DNA of 64,000 nt from Betaproteobacteria bacterium (lineage in GTDB: Bacteria; Pseudomonadota; Gammaproteobacteria; Burkholderiales; SG8-39). This document shows, piece by piece, positions 55,734 to 63,916 of this stretch. The position numbers were made by a program, and so were the translations under genes. Position 1 is the stretch's first letter. Each line of letters opens with the position of its first letter. The notes beneath the pieces are model-generated. The model ran no database searches. It worked only from the letters and a program-made list of their open reading frames with translations, and was not told where the DNA came from. The stretch is from positions 102,126 to 166,125 of the forward strand of contig JACPYS010000022.1 of NCBI GenBank assembly GCA_016195915.1. Reading direction: 5' to 3'.

Positions 55734-56720
55734 ATGAAGAGGCGTGACACGGTACCTGCGCTAATTGCGCTCGTTGCTTCGAGTGCTTCGTTTTCTGTAT
55801 ACGCGCAGGCGCCGAAAATATTCCGCGTCGGGTACGTTTCGATGGGGAGTGAGGCACCCACGAGGCCATTCCTGGAGGCGGTTCTCGCCGGGCTGCGCGA
55901 TCGCGGCTACGTGGTCGGGAAGAACCTGACGGTGGACATTCGCTACGCCCATAATGATCCAAGCGCACTCCCGGCGCTGGCGGAAGAGTTGATTGCGTTG
56001 AAACCCGACGTGTTGGTTGGAAACGCGCAGGCTGCCATTGCGATGATGGCCAAGACCGCGATCATCCCGATCGTTTTTCTCCTCTCCGCAGACCCCGTAG
56101 CCGAGGGACTCGTGGAGAGCCTCGCGCGGCCGGGAACCAATGCCACCGGGATGTCCTACGTCATCTTCGATCTCATCGCCAAGCACGTAGAGCTCCTGAC
56201 CGAACTCGTGCCGAAAATGTCTCGTGTCGCTCTGCTGATCCCGTCTAATATTTCGGCCAATGTTCGGGATGCCTTCTGGGAGAACCCCGCCCGGGCGGCT
56301 GCCAAGGCAAAGCGATTGACCCTTGTCGTAGTCTCTGTCGATCCCAAGAACGTGCCTGAGGCGTTTGCGATGCTTGAGAAGGAGCGTCCCGACGCTCTGG
56401 TGGTGGGCGGCAGCCTGCTCTTTACCGCTATTTACCGCGAGCTTGCCGACGCAGCCTTGCGCTTGCGCCTCCCGGCGATCTACGTGTCCTCCTACTACAC
56501 AGAGGGCGGTGGGCTCGTCAGCTTCGGCGCGAACATCCCCGAGAATTTTCGTTACGCTGCAAGTTATGTGGACAGGATACTCAAGGGCGCGAAACCGGCC
56601 GACCTGCCGGTCGAGCAGGTCTCCAGATTCGAACTCGTGCTGAACCTGAAGACGGCGCGGCAGATGGGCTTGACGATCCCACCGTCCTTCCGGCGGCGCG
56701 TCGACCGGATAATCGAATAA
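55734..56720 (+). CDS. ABC_sub_bind solute-binding protein, copy 6
   Basis: 328 residues. Signal MKRRDTVPALIALVASSASF(SVYAQ); IFRVGYVSMGSEAPTRPFLE; SLARPGTNATGMSYVIF; C-terminal [39 protein letters not shown]. The most divergent intact copy (NTAKALG block altered to KTARQMG). Confidence 0.88.
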   Translation: MKRRDTVPALIALVASSASFSVYAQAPKIFRVGYVSMGSEAPTRPFLEAVLAGLRDRGYVVGKNLTVDIRYAHNDPSALPALAEELIALKPDVLVGNAQAAIAMMAKTAIIPIVFLLSADPVAEGLVESLARPGTNATGMSYVIFDLIAKHVELLTELVPKMSRVALLIPSNISANVRDAFWENPARAAAKAKRLTLVVVSVDPKNVPEAFAMLEKERPDALVVGGSLLFTAIYRELADAALRLRLPAIYVSSYYTEGGGLVSFGANIPENFRYAASYVDRILKGAKPADLPVEQVSRFELVLNLKTARQMGLTIPPSFRRRVDRIIE

Positions 56721-56723
56721 GCT

Positions 56724-56843
56724 TGCCGTGTTCGGGACGCCCGCGTGCCTTGGGGCCAGGTCTTGCATCTGACACACATCACCGGTGACGTTGCGTCCCG
56801 GGTGCGCGAGGCTTTGGGCGAGGCCGATCTTCTCGGCATCGGA
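56724..56843 (-). pseudogene. Antisense ABC_sub_bind fragment
   Basis: Minus-strand frame DAEKIGLAQSLAHPGRNVTG with similar flanks resembles the central SLARPGGNVTG block of the family. About 40 codons; no ends. The only family piece in the array on the minus strand. Confidence 0.5.
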
Positions 56844-56976
56844 GCCGCTCGCTGAGTGGGCCGGCGCAGGACTCGCCCAGGCCGTGCGCATCGCTCTGCG
56901 TTCGATGAACTTCCGCCGCCGGTGTTCAAGCTCACCGTGCTAGACTGGCTAACGATCAATCCGCGAGGTAAAGAGC

Positions 56977-57204
56977 ATGTCGACCAAGCAGCAATTGACC
57001 GCGATCATCGAACGCGAGGGGACCGGATATGTGTCCCTCTGCCCCGAACTCGATGTTGCGAGCCAGGGTTCTACCATCGAGGAAGCGCGGGATAACCTGC
57101 AGGAAGCGCTGGAACTGTTTTTTGAAACGGCCGATCCCTCGGAGATCGCAAGCCGGCTGCACGACGAAATTTTCGTCACCCGGCTCGAGGTTTCGGTTGG
57201 TTAG
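56977..57204 (+). CDS. hicB: HicB-family antitoxin (short form)
   Basis: 75 residues. LTAIIEREGTGYVSLCPELD, VASQGSTIEEARDNLQEALE is the short HicB fold; LHDEIFVTRLEVSVG ends it. A hicA start overlaps its end. TAGACT at 56941-56946 upstream resembles a -10. Confidence 0.85.
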   Translation: MSTKQQLTAIIEREGTGYVSLCPELDVASQGSTIEEARDNLQEALELFFETADPSEIASRLHDEIFVTRLEVSVG

Positions 57205-57247
57205 ACTGCGCGTATTCTCCGGCGCGGAGCTCTGTGCAAAGGTATAG
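57197..57247 (+). pseudogene. HicA toxin, N-terminal fragment
   Basis: TTG start; reads VRLRVFSGAELCAKV then stop: first 16 codons of a YcfA/HicA toxin (about 70-85 residues). It breaks off about 20 nt before the family leader at 57268. The mirror case of the hicA 3' fragment at 53541. Confidence 0.65.
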
Positions 57248-57267
57248 ACCCTGACCCGCCACTCAGG

Positions 57268-57356
57268 GCGTAGACTGGCTTCCGACTCGGGTTGACTGGG
57301 CACTCCGCCCGCCGATCCCGGTGCTTGCGCTGCTTCGTAACGATCGGCGGGATCGA
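57268..57356 (+). promoter_or_regulatory. Conserved solute-binding-protein leader, copy E
   Basis: GCGTAGACTGG, CCGACTCGGGTTGACT, hairpin GGGC-actcc-GCCC (57298-57310), CCGATCCCGGTGCTTGCGC, then CGATCGGCGGGATCG before the ACG. TAGACT to ACG is 80 nt. Confidence 0.65.
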
Positions 57357-57620
57357 ACGAACAGGCGTGACACGGTAATTGCGTTGCTTGCCTCGGGCGT
57401 TGCGCCGCTCGCGTCTGTTGCTCAGCAGCAGCCGGCAAGTTTTTTCAGGATCGGAATTCTGGGTCAGGCCTCGCCCGCGGCTTTGGCGACGAGTCGTGTT
57501 GATCCACTGCGCAAAGGTTTGCGCGAGCTTGGCCACGTCGAAGGCAGGAACGTTGTCATCGAGGTTCGCGGAGTCCTCAATTCCCTCAGCCCGCAGCCGG
57601 TCGCGGCCCCCAGCGTGTAA
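57357..57620 (+). pseudogene. ABC_sub_bind N-terminal fragment with ACG start
   Basis: ACG (57357) then NRRDTVIALLASGVAPLAS(VAQQ), FFRIGILGQASPAALATSRV and LRELGHVEGRNVVIEVRGVL, then a stop at 57620. About 80 of 325 residues are kept. Its 3' end overlaps the end of the convergent MATE gene. Confidence 0.78.
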
Positions 57621-58926
57621 GTCGTATCGCCGCGGCCGTGGACAGGCCGTAGATGAGCATCGCCGCGCCGACGAGTGCGAAGAACTGCCAGGCCCGCGCA
57701 TCGCGCGATACGAGCCATGCGCCAGCTCCGGCAACCACCACCAGTCGCAACGTCGCGGCCAGCACCGGGCCGAGCACGCGGCCGGAACCCTGCGAGGCGA
57801 AATACAGCGTCAACCCGAGCCCGAACAGCGCGAACCCGGGTCCCGCCCAGCGCAGGTACTGCCTTGCGTAGTCGAGTACCACGGGGTCGTTGCTGAACAG
57901 GCCCGCCCACAGGTCGGGTGCGAGCGACACCACCAGGCCGATCGCGCAGAGGTTCACCGCCGACACGGCGCCCGCGATCCAGGCAACACGGCGTGCCCGC
58001 GCAAAGTCGCCTGCGCCGATCGCCATGCCGACCATCGGTACCGACGCGACCCCGATGCCGAACGCAATCGGGATCAGCAGAAATTCCAGGCGCTGGCCGA
58101 TCCCGTATCCCGCGAGCGGCGCGACGCCGAGCCGCGCGACGAGGCCGGTAAAGATCAGCACGGTCAGCACCGACTGCACCGGCGACAGGCAGGCCAGCGC
58201 GCCGACCTTAAGGATGTCGGCGAACAGTTCACCACGCAACGCCACCCCGCGCCAGCCGAGGCGCAGCCGCGCGCGACCGCTCACCAGCCACCACAGCAGA
58301 AACGCGACACCCGCTCCGGTCGCCACGATCTGGCCGAGCGCGATGCCGGGCATGCCCAGCCGCGGCACCGGGCCGAGCCCCAGCCCGAGCGCGCCGCCGA
58401 GTGCGATCTGCAATAACGCGATCGCGAGCAGCGTCGTCGAGGGTATGCGCATGTCGCCGGTACCGCGCAGGATCGAGGCGAGCGTGTTGATGAGCCAGAC
58501 CAGCACCGCCCCGGTGAACAGCACCCCCGAATAGTTCACGGCCTCGGTGAGCACATCGCCCGAACCGCCGAGAAACCGGTAGAGCACGCGCCCGAATCCG
58601 ATGAACACGGCCGTGGTAATGACGCCCGCGACCGCGCCGATCACCACCGCGTGCAGGGCGAGCGTCCTGGCGCGCGCCGTGTCGCCGGCGCCGAGCGCGC
58701 GGCTCACCGCCGAGGAAACGCCGCCGCCCATCGCGCCGGCCGACATCATCTGCACCAGCATGGCGAACGGGAACACCAGTGCCATCGCGGCGAGCGGCGC
58801 GGTGCCGAGCAGTCCGACGTAGCGGGTCTCGGCGATGCCGACCAGCACGGTCATCGCCATCGCCAGCACGTTGGGCAGCGCGAGGCGCAGCAGCGTCGGC
58901 AGGATCGGGCCGGTGGTGAGGGACAT
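57586..58926 (-). CDS. MATE-family multidrug efflux transporter
   Basis: 446 residues, about twelve helices. LTTGPILPTLLRLALPNVLA, MTVLVGIAETRYVGLLGTAP, QMMSAGAMGGGVSSAVSRAL in the first half and the repeated GIGVASVPMVGMAIGAGDFA in the second. Exports cationic compounds by Na+ or H+ exchange. Intact; overlaps the broken solute-binding protein at its 3' end by 35 nt. Confidence 0.92.
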   Translation of the reverse strand: MSLTTGPILPTLLRLALPNVLAMAMTVLVGIAETRYVGLLGTAPLAAMALVFPFAMLVQMMSAGAMGGGVSSAVSRALGAGDTARARTLALHAVVIGAVAGVITTAVFIGFGRVLYRFLGGSGDVLTEAVNYSGVLFTGAVLVWLINTLASILRGTGDMRIPSTTLLAIALLQIALGGALGLGLGPVPRLGMPGIALGQIVATGAGVAFLLWWLVSGRARLRLGWRGVALRGELFADILKVGALACLSPVQSVLTVLIFTGLVARLGVAPLAGYGIGQRLEFLLIPIAFGIGVASVPMVGMAIGAGDFARARRVAWIAGAVSAVNLCAIGLVVSLAPDLWAGLFSNDPVVLDYARQYLRWAGPGFALFGLGLTLYFASQGSGRVLGPVLAATLRLVVVAGAGAWLVSRDARAWQFFALVGAAMLIYGLSTAAAIRLTRWGPRPAAG

Positions 58927-59167
58927 TCTGGGTGAGTGGCTTACGTTGCAGCTACAAGTTATAGATGACTGCGTTGGCTGTCCAACCCCGAGGTTGCACC
59001 GACTTCAAGCTGCGCCGGCGGTTGCGAAGCGCTGGCGGAAAATCGACGCTGACGGCAGGCGAGGGCGCAGACTGCATTCAGGCCAAGCAAGGATTCCGTT
59101 AATCTAGCGTCTTGTCGTGCGGGGTCGTGTTCCCGCCCGGGGTCTACGGCATGGAGGCGGTGGCAAA

Positions 59168-62100
59168 GTGAATTGTACGAAGTGCGGTCACGCCAGCCCC
59201 GCAGGCACGAAGTTCTGCGGCGAATGCGGCGCGCGGCTGGTCTCCGGCTGTGCGGCCTGCGGCGCGGAGAATCCGCCCGCGAACAGGTTTTGCGGGGAAT
59301 GCGGCGCGCCGCTCGCCACGGCGGCCGCGCGGCGTGATTCGCCCGGCGTCGTTCCGCCCCGCCACCTGGCGGAGCGCATCCTGCAGTCGAAGCAAGCGCT
59401 CGAGGGCGAACGCAAGCAGGTGACGGTGCTGTTCGCGGACATGAAGGGCTCGATGGAGCTGCTCGCCGATCGCGATCCCGAAGACGCGCGCAAGCTGCTC
59501 GATCCGGTGCTCGAGCGGATGATGGAAGCAGTGCATCACTACGAAGGCACCGTAAACCAGGTCATGGGCGACGGGATCATGGCGCTCTTCGGCGCGCCGA
59601 TCGCGCACGAGGATCATGCAGTGCGTGCCTGCTACGCGGCGCTGCGCATGCAGGATTCGGTCCGCCGCTACACCGAAGGACTGCGCACCGCGCACGGCAT
59701 CGAGGTCCAGATCCGGGTCGGGCTCAATTCGGGCGAGGTCGTGGTGCGCTCCATCGGCAGCGACCTGCGCATGGACTATTCCGCAGTGGGGCAGACGACC
59801 CACCTCGCCGCGCGGATGGAGCAGCTCGCGACGCCGGGAACCATCCGGCTCACGGGGGCGACGCTCGCACTCGCCGAGGGTTATGTCGCGGTGAAGTCGA
59901 TCGGTCCTGTTCCCGTGAAGGGGCTCGCGCAACCCGTCGAGGTGTTCGAACTCAGCGGGGCGGGCACGGCGAGGACGCGGCTCCAGGTGTCGCGGGCTCG
60001 CGGCCTCACGCAGTTTGTGGGCCGCGACCCCGAAATGGAACAGCTGCGCCGCGCGGCGGAGCAGGCGCGGGGTGGCCACGGCCAGATCATCGCTGTCGTC
60101 GGCGAGCCCGGGGTCGGGAAGTCGCGCCTGTACTACGAGTTCCTTCAGTCGCACCACGCGCGCGAGTTCCTGGTCCTCGAATCCGGCTCGGTGTCCTATG
60201 GCAAGGCGACGCCGTTCCTGCCGCTCGCAGACCTGATGCGAAGTTACTTCAGGATCGACGCGCGCGACGATGTGCGCGGCATCCGGGTCAAGGTCACGGG
60301 AGGGCTGCTGACGCTGGACGAATCGCTCAAGGACGCGGTACCCGTCGCACTATGGCTGCTCGATGCGATACCCGAGGACAGTGCGTTCCTGGCGCTCGAG
60401 CCAGCGGAACGCCGCCGGCAGACGTTCGAGGCGGTCAAGCGAATCCTGATGCGCGAGATCGAGCAGCGCCCGCTCGTCCTGGTGTTCGAAGACCTGCACT
60501 GGATCGACGGCGAAACCCAGGCCTTCCTCGACGGCTTCATCGAAAGCGTGCCCGCGGCGCGGCTCCTGCTCGCGGTCAATTACCGCCCCGAGTACCGGCA
60601 CAATTGGCAGAACAAGACCTACTACCGGCAGGTCCGCGTCGATCCGCTGCCGCCCGAGAGCGCCGAGGATCTCCTCGCGGGCCTGCTCGGGAGCGACGCG
60701 AGTCTCACGCCGCTCAAGTCGCTCCTGATCGAGCGCACCGAAGGCAGGCCGTTATTCCTGGAAGAGAGCGTGCGGACGCTCATCGAGACGGGCGCGCTCG
60801 TCGGGGAGCGCGGCGCCTGTCGCCTGGTGCGCGCGGTGGATGCCCTGCAGGTTCCGGCCACCGTACAGGCGATCCTCGCCTCGCGCATCGACCGGCTCGC
60901 ACCCGAAGACAAGCGCCTGCTGCAGGCGGCGGCCGTCGTCGGCACCCATGTCCCGTTCGCTGTCCTGAAGGCGATCGCAGAGATCGGTGAAGACGAGCTG
61001 CGGCAGGGCCTCGCGCGGCTGCAGACCGCGGAATTCATGTACGAGGCGCGGCTCTTCCCCGAACTCGAGTACGCGTTCAAGCACGCGCTCACGCACGAAG
61101 TGGCCTACGGCAGCGTGCTTCAGGAACGGCGGCAGTCGATGCACCGGGCCCTGGTCGATGCGATCGAGCGGATCTACGCCGGCCGCCTCGCCGAACAAAT
61201 CGAGCGGCTCGCGCACCACGCGCTCGCCGGCCGGGTCCTGCCCGACGCCGTGCGCTATCTCAAGCAAGCAGGTTCGAGGGCGCTCGGCCGCTCCGCGAAC
61301 CAGGAAGCCGTCGCGTACTTCGAGCAAGCGCTTGCGCTGCAGAGCGAAATGCCGCAATCGACGGCAACGCTCGGCGAGGAGCTGGAGATTCGCATGGGAC
61401 TCGGCGCGGCGCTCATCACGGTCAAGGGTCCGCAATCGCAGGAAGTGGAAGGCCAGTATCAGCGTGCGCTTTGGCTGGTCGATCATCTCAAGGCAGACGC
61501 CAGCCGATTCCCGGTGCTGTGGGGCCTTTGGTATGTCAGCTTCACCCGCGCGCAGCATGCGGCGGCATTTGAAGCAGCGCAACGACTGCTCGAGACGGTG
61601 CGCGGGGGCGACGATCCGGGCCTGCTGCTCGAGGCGCATCACGCGTTGTGGCCGACGCTGACCGCGATGGGGCGCCCGATGCAGGCGTTGATTCACGCCG
61701 AACAAGGGCTGGCGCTGTACAACCCGGAGCGGGACGCGGCGCAAAGGTTTGTCTACGGAGGTCACGACCCCGGCGCCTGCTGCCGGTTTCACCTTGCGAT
61801 GATTCGCTGGCTGACCGGCCGGCCGGATCGAGCGCTGCGCGACCTGCGCGACGCGCTCCGCCTCTCGGAGGAACTCGGGCACCCGATGACCACGGTTCTG
61901 TCGAGCTATTCCGCCGCGTGGGTACATTATCAGCGCGGCGAGCTCGAGCCCGCGGTCTCGCTTTTCGGGCAAGTTGCTTCGCTGGCAAAGCGCTACGGCA
62001 TTCCTCGCTATGGGGCGCACGCGGAGGTGCTTGTACGTTGCGCCGAAGGCCCGCGCCTCGGCATCGACGCGATGGACGCATTGCGCGAGCTGGTCTTTTC

Positions 62101-62527
62101 GAACCCCTGGCCCTCCTGGCAGAAGATTTTCTCCGTCTGCGTGCTGGCCCGGAATTACGCGGATTCCGGCCATGTGGAGAGAGCTCTCCAGATCCTGCGC
62201 GCGGTGGCCGGCGATAGCGCCGGGACATGTATCGCACCGGAGATACCGCGGCTCGAGGGGGAGTTGCTGGCGAAACTGGACACGCCCGAATTGGTCCTGG
62301 CGGAGGAGCGCATGCGCGAGGCGGTTACACTCGCGGACAAGCAGGGGTCGAAGTCGCTGCAACTGCGCGCTACGACAAGTCTCGCACGTCTCCTGCTGGA
62401 TATCGGGCGCCGCGATGAGGCGCGAGCCGCGCTCACCGGAATCTACGGCTGGTTCACGGAGGGTTTCGACACGTCGGACCTGAAATCCGCGCGTGCCGTG
62501 CTCGACGGGCTGCAGGCCCCTGCGTAG
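59168..62527 (+). CDS. Adenylate/guanylate cyclase with zinc ribbons, AAA ATPase and TPR region
   Basis: 1119 residues from GTG 59168 (GGAGG 10 nt upstream). Two double zinc ribbons (CTKCG...CGECG and CAACG...CGECG), class III cyclase domain (VTVLFADMKGSMELL, GDGIMALFGAP, RVGLNSGEVVVRSIG), an AAA/NTPase with GEPGVGKSRL and LVFEDLHWIDGETQ, and a C-terminal TPR-rich half (from about 640). It is the type of signalling protein that joins a cyclase to a STAND-like ATPase; the substrate may be ATP or GTP. Confidence 0.88.
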   Translation: MNCTKCGHASPAGTKFCGECGARLVSGCAACGAENPPANRFCGECGAPLATAAARRDSPGVVPPRHLAERILQSKQALEGERKQVTVLFADMKGSMELLADRDPEDARKLLDPVLERMMEAVHHYEGTVNQVMGDGIMALFGAPIAHEDHAVRACYAALRMQDSVRRYTEGLRTAHGIEVQIRVGLNSGEVVVRSIGSDLRMDYSAVGQTTHLAARMEQLATPGTIRLTGATLALAEGYVAVKSIGPVPVKGLAQPVEVFELSGAGTARTRLQVSRARGLTQFVGRDPEMEQLRRAAEQARGGHGQIIAVVGEPGVGKSRLYYEFLQSHHAREFLVLESGSVSYGKATPFLPLADLMRSYFRIDARDDVRGIRVKVTGGLLTLDESLKDAVPVALWLLDAIPEDSAFLALEPAERRRQTFEAVKRILMREIEQRPLVLVFEDLHWIDGETQAFLDGFIESVPAARLLLAVNYRPEYRHNWQNKTYYRQVRVDPLPPESAEDLLAGLLGSDASLTPLKSLLIERTEGRPLFLEESVRTLIETGALVGERGACRLVRAVDALQVPATVQAILASRIDRLAPEDKRLLQAAAVVGTHVPFAVLKAIAEIGEDELRQGLARLQTAEFMYEARLFPELEYAFKHALTHEVAYGSVLQERRQSMHRALVDAIERIYAGRLAEQIERLAHHALAGRVLPDAVRYLKQAGSRALGRSANQEAVAYFEQALALQSEMPQSTATLGEELEIRMGLGAALITVKGPQSQEVEGQYQRALWLVDHLKADASRFPVLWGLWYVSFTRAQHAAAFEAAQRLLETVRGGDDPGLLLEAHHALWPTLTAMGRPMQALIHAEQGLALYNPERDAAQRFVYGGHDPGACCRFHLAMIRWLTGRPDRALRDLRDALRLSEELGHPMTTVLSSYSAAWVHYQRGELEPAVSLFGQVASLAKRYGIPRYGAHAEVLVRCAEGPRLGIDAMDALRELVFSNPWPSWQKIFSVCVLARNYADSGHVERALQILRAVAGDSAGTCIAPEIPRLEGELLAKLDTPELVLAEERMREAVTLADKQGSKSLQLRATTSLARLLLDIGRRDEARAALTGIYGWFTEGFDTSDLKSARAVLDGLQAPA

Positions 62528-62572
62528 GGCGCTTGGCATCGCGATCGTTCGTAGACACCAGACCAAATAAGG

Positions 62573-62692
62573 ATGGTGACGGATACCTCCCTGCTTATTC
62601 TCGATAACGCGGTGCTGATTCTGCTGTTGATTTCCGGTTTCTTGTTGTTGCTGACTGCCGTGCCTGCCGATCTCTCGAGGCTGCTGCAGTAA
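62573..62692 (+). CDS. 39-residue hydrophobic ORF (candidate small protein)
   Basis: MVTDTSLLILDNAVLILLLI, SGFLLLLTAV, then PADLSRLLQ: one strong membrane helix. AAGG directly precedes the ATG. Position between the cyclase and thioesterase genes suggests a real but unproven small membrane protein. Confidence 0.3.
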   Translation: MVTDTSLLILDNAVLILLLISGFLLLLTAVPADLSRLLQ

Positions 62693-62728
62693 CTGCGGAT
62701 GGTGTCCTGAACTTGTAACGGAGAATAT

Positions 62729-63148
62729 GTGACCAACGAATTCGTCACCATGCTCAACGCCATGCCCGGCTGGGTCAGGGAGATGGGTATCGTGATCCTC
62801 ACCGCCAGCCCTGAAGAAGTGAGCTGCGAGTGGGTGGTCAGCGAAAAACACCATCAGGGTTACGGCATCGTGCACGGCGGGGTGCATTGCGGGGTAATCG
62901 AGACGCTTGCCTCGATCGGCGCCGCCGCCGTGGCGCATCCGCGCGGACAGCGCGTCGTCGGCCTGGAGAACAACACGTCCTTCATCCGCGCCGTGCGCTC
63001 GGGAAAATTGCATGCCTCGGCCAAGCCCGTCACCCGTGGCCGCTCGAGCCAGGTGTGGGAGGCGTGGATTCGCGACGAAAAAGAGCAACTGGTGGCGCAA
63101 GGGCGAGTGCGCCTGCTCTGCATGGACGAGGATCGAGCGCTCGGCTGA
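62729..63148 (+). CDS. PaaI-type hotdog thioesterase
   Basis: 139 residues from GTG 62729 (GGAGA upstream). Hotdog signature HHQGYGIVHGGVHCGVIETL, then NNTSFIRAVRSGKLHASAKP, and RSSQVWEAWIRDEKEQLVAQ. Hydrolyses aryl- or acyl-CoA. Normal length. Confidence 0.88.
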   Translation: MTNEFVTMLNAMPGWVREMGIVILTASPEEVSCEWVVSEKHHQGYGIVHGGVHCGVIETLASIGAAAVAHPRGQRVVGLENNTSFIRAVRSGKLHASAKPVTRGRSSQVWEAWIRDEKEQLVAQGRVRLLCMDEDRALG

Positions 63149-63153
63149 TATAG

Positions 63154-63357
63154 CTTTACGAAACCGTCTGGCTCACGCAGCAGCTCATGGCGGAGCACTT
63201 CCAGACTAGTAAGCAGAACATTGGGCAGCACCTGAAAAACATCTTTGAGGAAGGAGAACTGACACAGGAAGTGGTTGTAAAGAATTTCTTTACAACTGCC
63301 GCTGACGGGAAGAACTACAGCGCCAAATTCTACGACCTCGACGCAATTCGATTCGGC
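63154..63357 (+). pseudogene. RhuM-family fragment
   Basis: Frame after a TAG at 63151: ETVWLTQQLMAEHFQTSKQN, IGQHLKNIFEEGELTQEVVV, KNFFTTAADGKNYSAKFYDL is the RhuM N-terminus (usual TVWLTQ.QMA.LF). The start lies in the thioesterase end, and the remaining 200-300 residues are missing. Confidence 0.8.
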
Positions 63358-63707
63358 GGGAAGTTCTCAGACAGAAACGAGCCGACTTTGGCGACAAGAT
63401 TGTCTCCGCACTGGGGAGACAATTGGAGCGAGAGTTCGGTCGCGGCTTCTCCAAGAAATCCTTGCGGCATATGATCCGCTTCGCCGCGGTCTTCCCGAAC
63501 CGGGAGATTCTCTCAACACTGCTGAGACAATTGTCGTGTTCGCATTTCCTTGCGATCATCTATATCAAGGACCCACTGCAACGCGGCTTTTGCGCTGAAC
63601 TGTGCCGCATTGCACGCTGGAGCACTCGGGCGCTGCGGCGGCTGACGCAGCAGGCAGCAGAACTGGCCACGCTCCTTTCGACGAGGACAAAGTGGGGCAC
63701 GCGATGA
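63351..63707 (+). pseudogene. YhcG/DUF1016 (PDDEXK nuclease-associated) fragment
   Basis: DFGDKIVSALGRQLEREFGR, GFSKKSLRHMIRFAAVFPNR, LSCSHFLAIIYIKDPLQRGF, CAELCRIARWSTRALRR is the DUF1016 N-terminal domain. The nuclease C-terminus is absent; its frame ends in unrelated residues. It starts where the RhuM match stops. Confidence 0.78.
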
Positions 63708-63916
63708 TCGCCGAAATCAAACCCTATCCCGTCATGAGGGACTCGGGCGTGCCGTGGCTGGGGGAGGTGCCGGCGCATTGGGAGGTGTTGCCTGCGCTTG
63801 CTGCGTACAAACCCAAACTGGTGAGGAACACGGGCATGGTCGAGAAGACTGTGCTTTCTCTAACCCGTCTTTCTCAACTTGCCGTTGATTTTGAGCGAAA
63901 TCGGCTCGGTGCATGA
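63704..63916 (+). pseudogene. hsdS: HsdS specificity subunit, N-terminal fragment
   Basis: 71 codons, ATG at 63704 overlapping the previous frame end. MIAEIKPYPVMRDSGVPWLG, EVPAHWEVLPAL is the classic HsdS N-terminus, then VEKTVLSLTRL. The frame then runs into unrelated residues and stops; the full gene would be about 400 residues. 63917-64000 shows nothing recognisable. Confidence 0.8.

Noticed and set aside
55761..56891. 376-codon minus frame opposite receptor copy 6
   Set aside because: Mostly antisense of copy 6; only the part at 56724-56843 shows family-like words and is reported separately.
39915..57620. Super-integron array with attC sites
   Set aside because: Repeated leader is upstream of genes and not a 59-bp-element style palindrome at cassette ends; modules lie in both directions; no integrase in the window.
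60752..63100. 782-codon minus frame opposite the cyclase
   Set aside because: Shadow of the cyclase/TPR gene; no domain seen.
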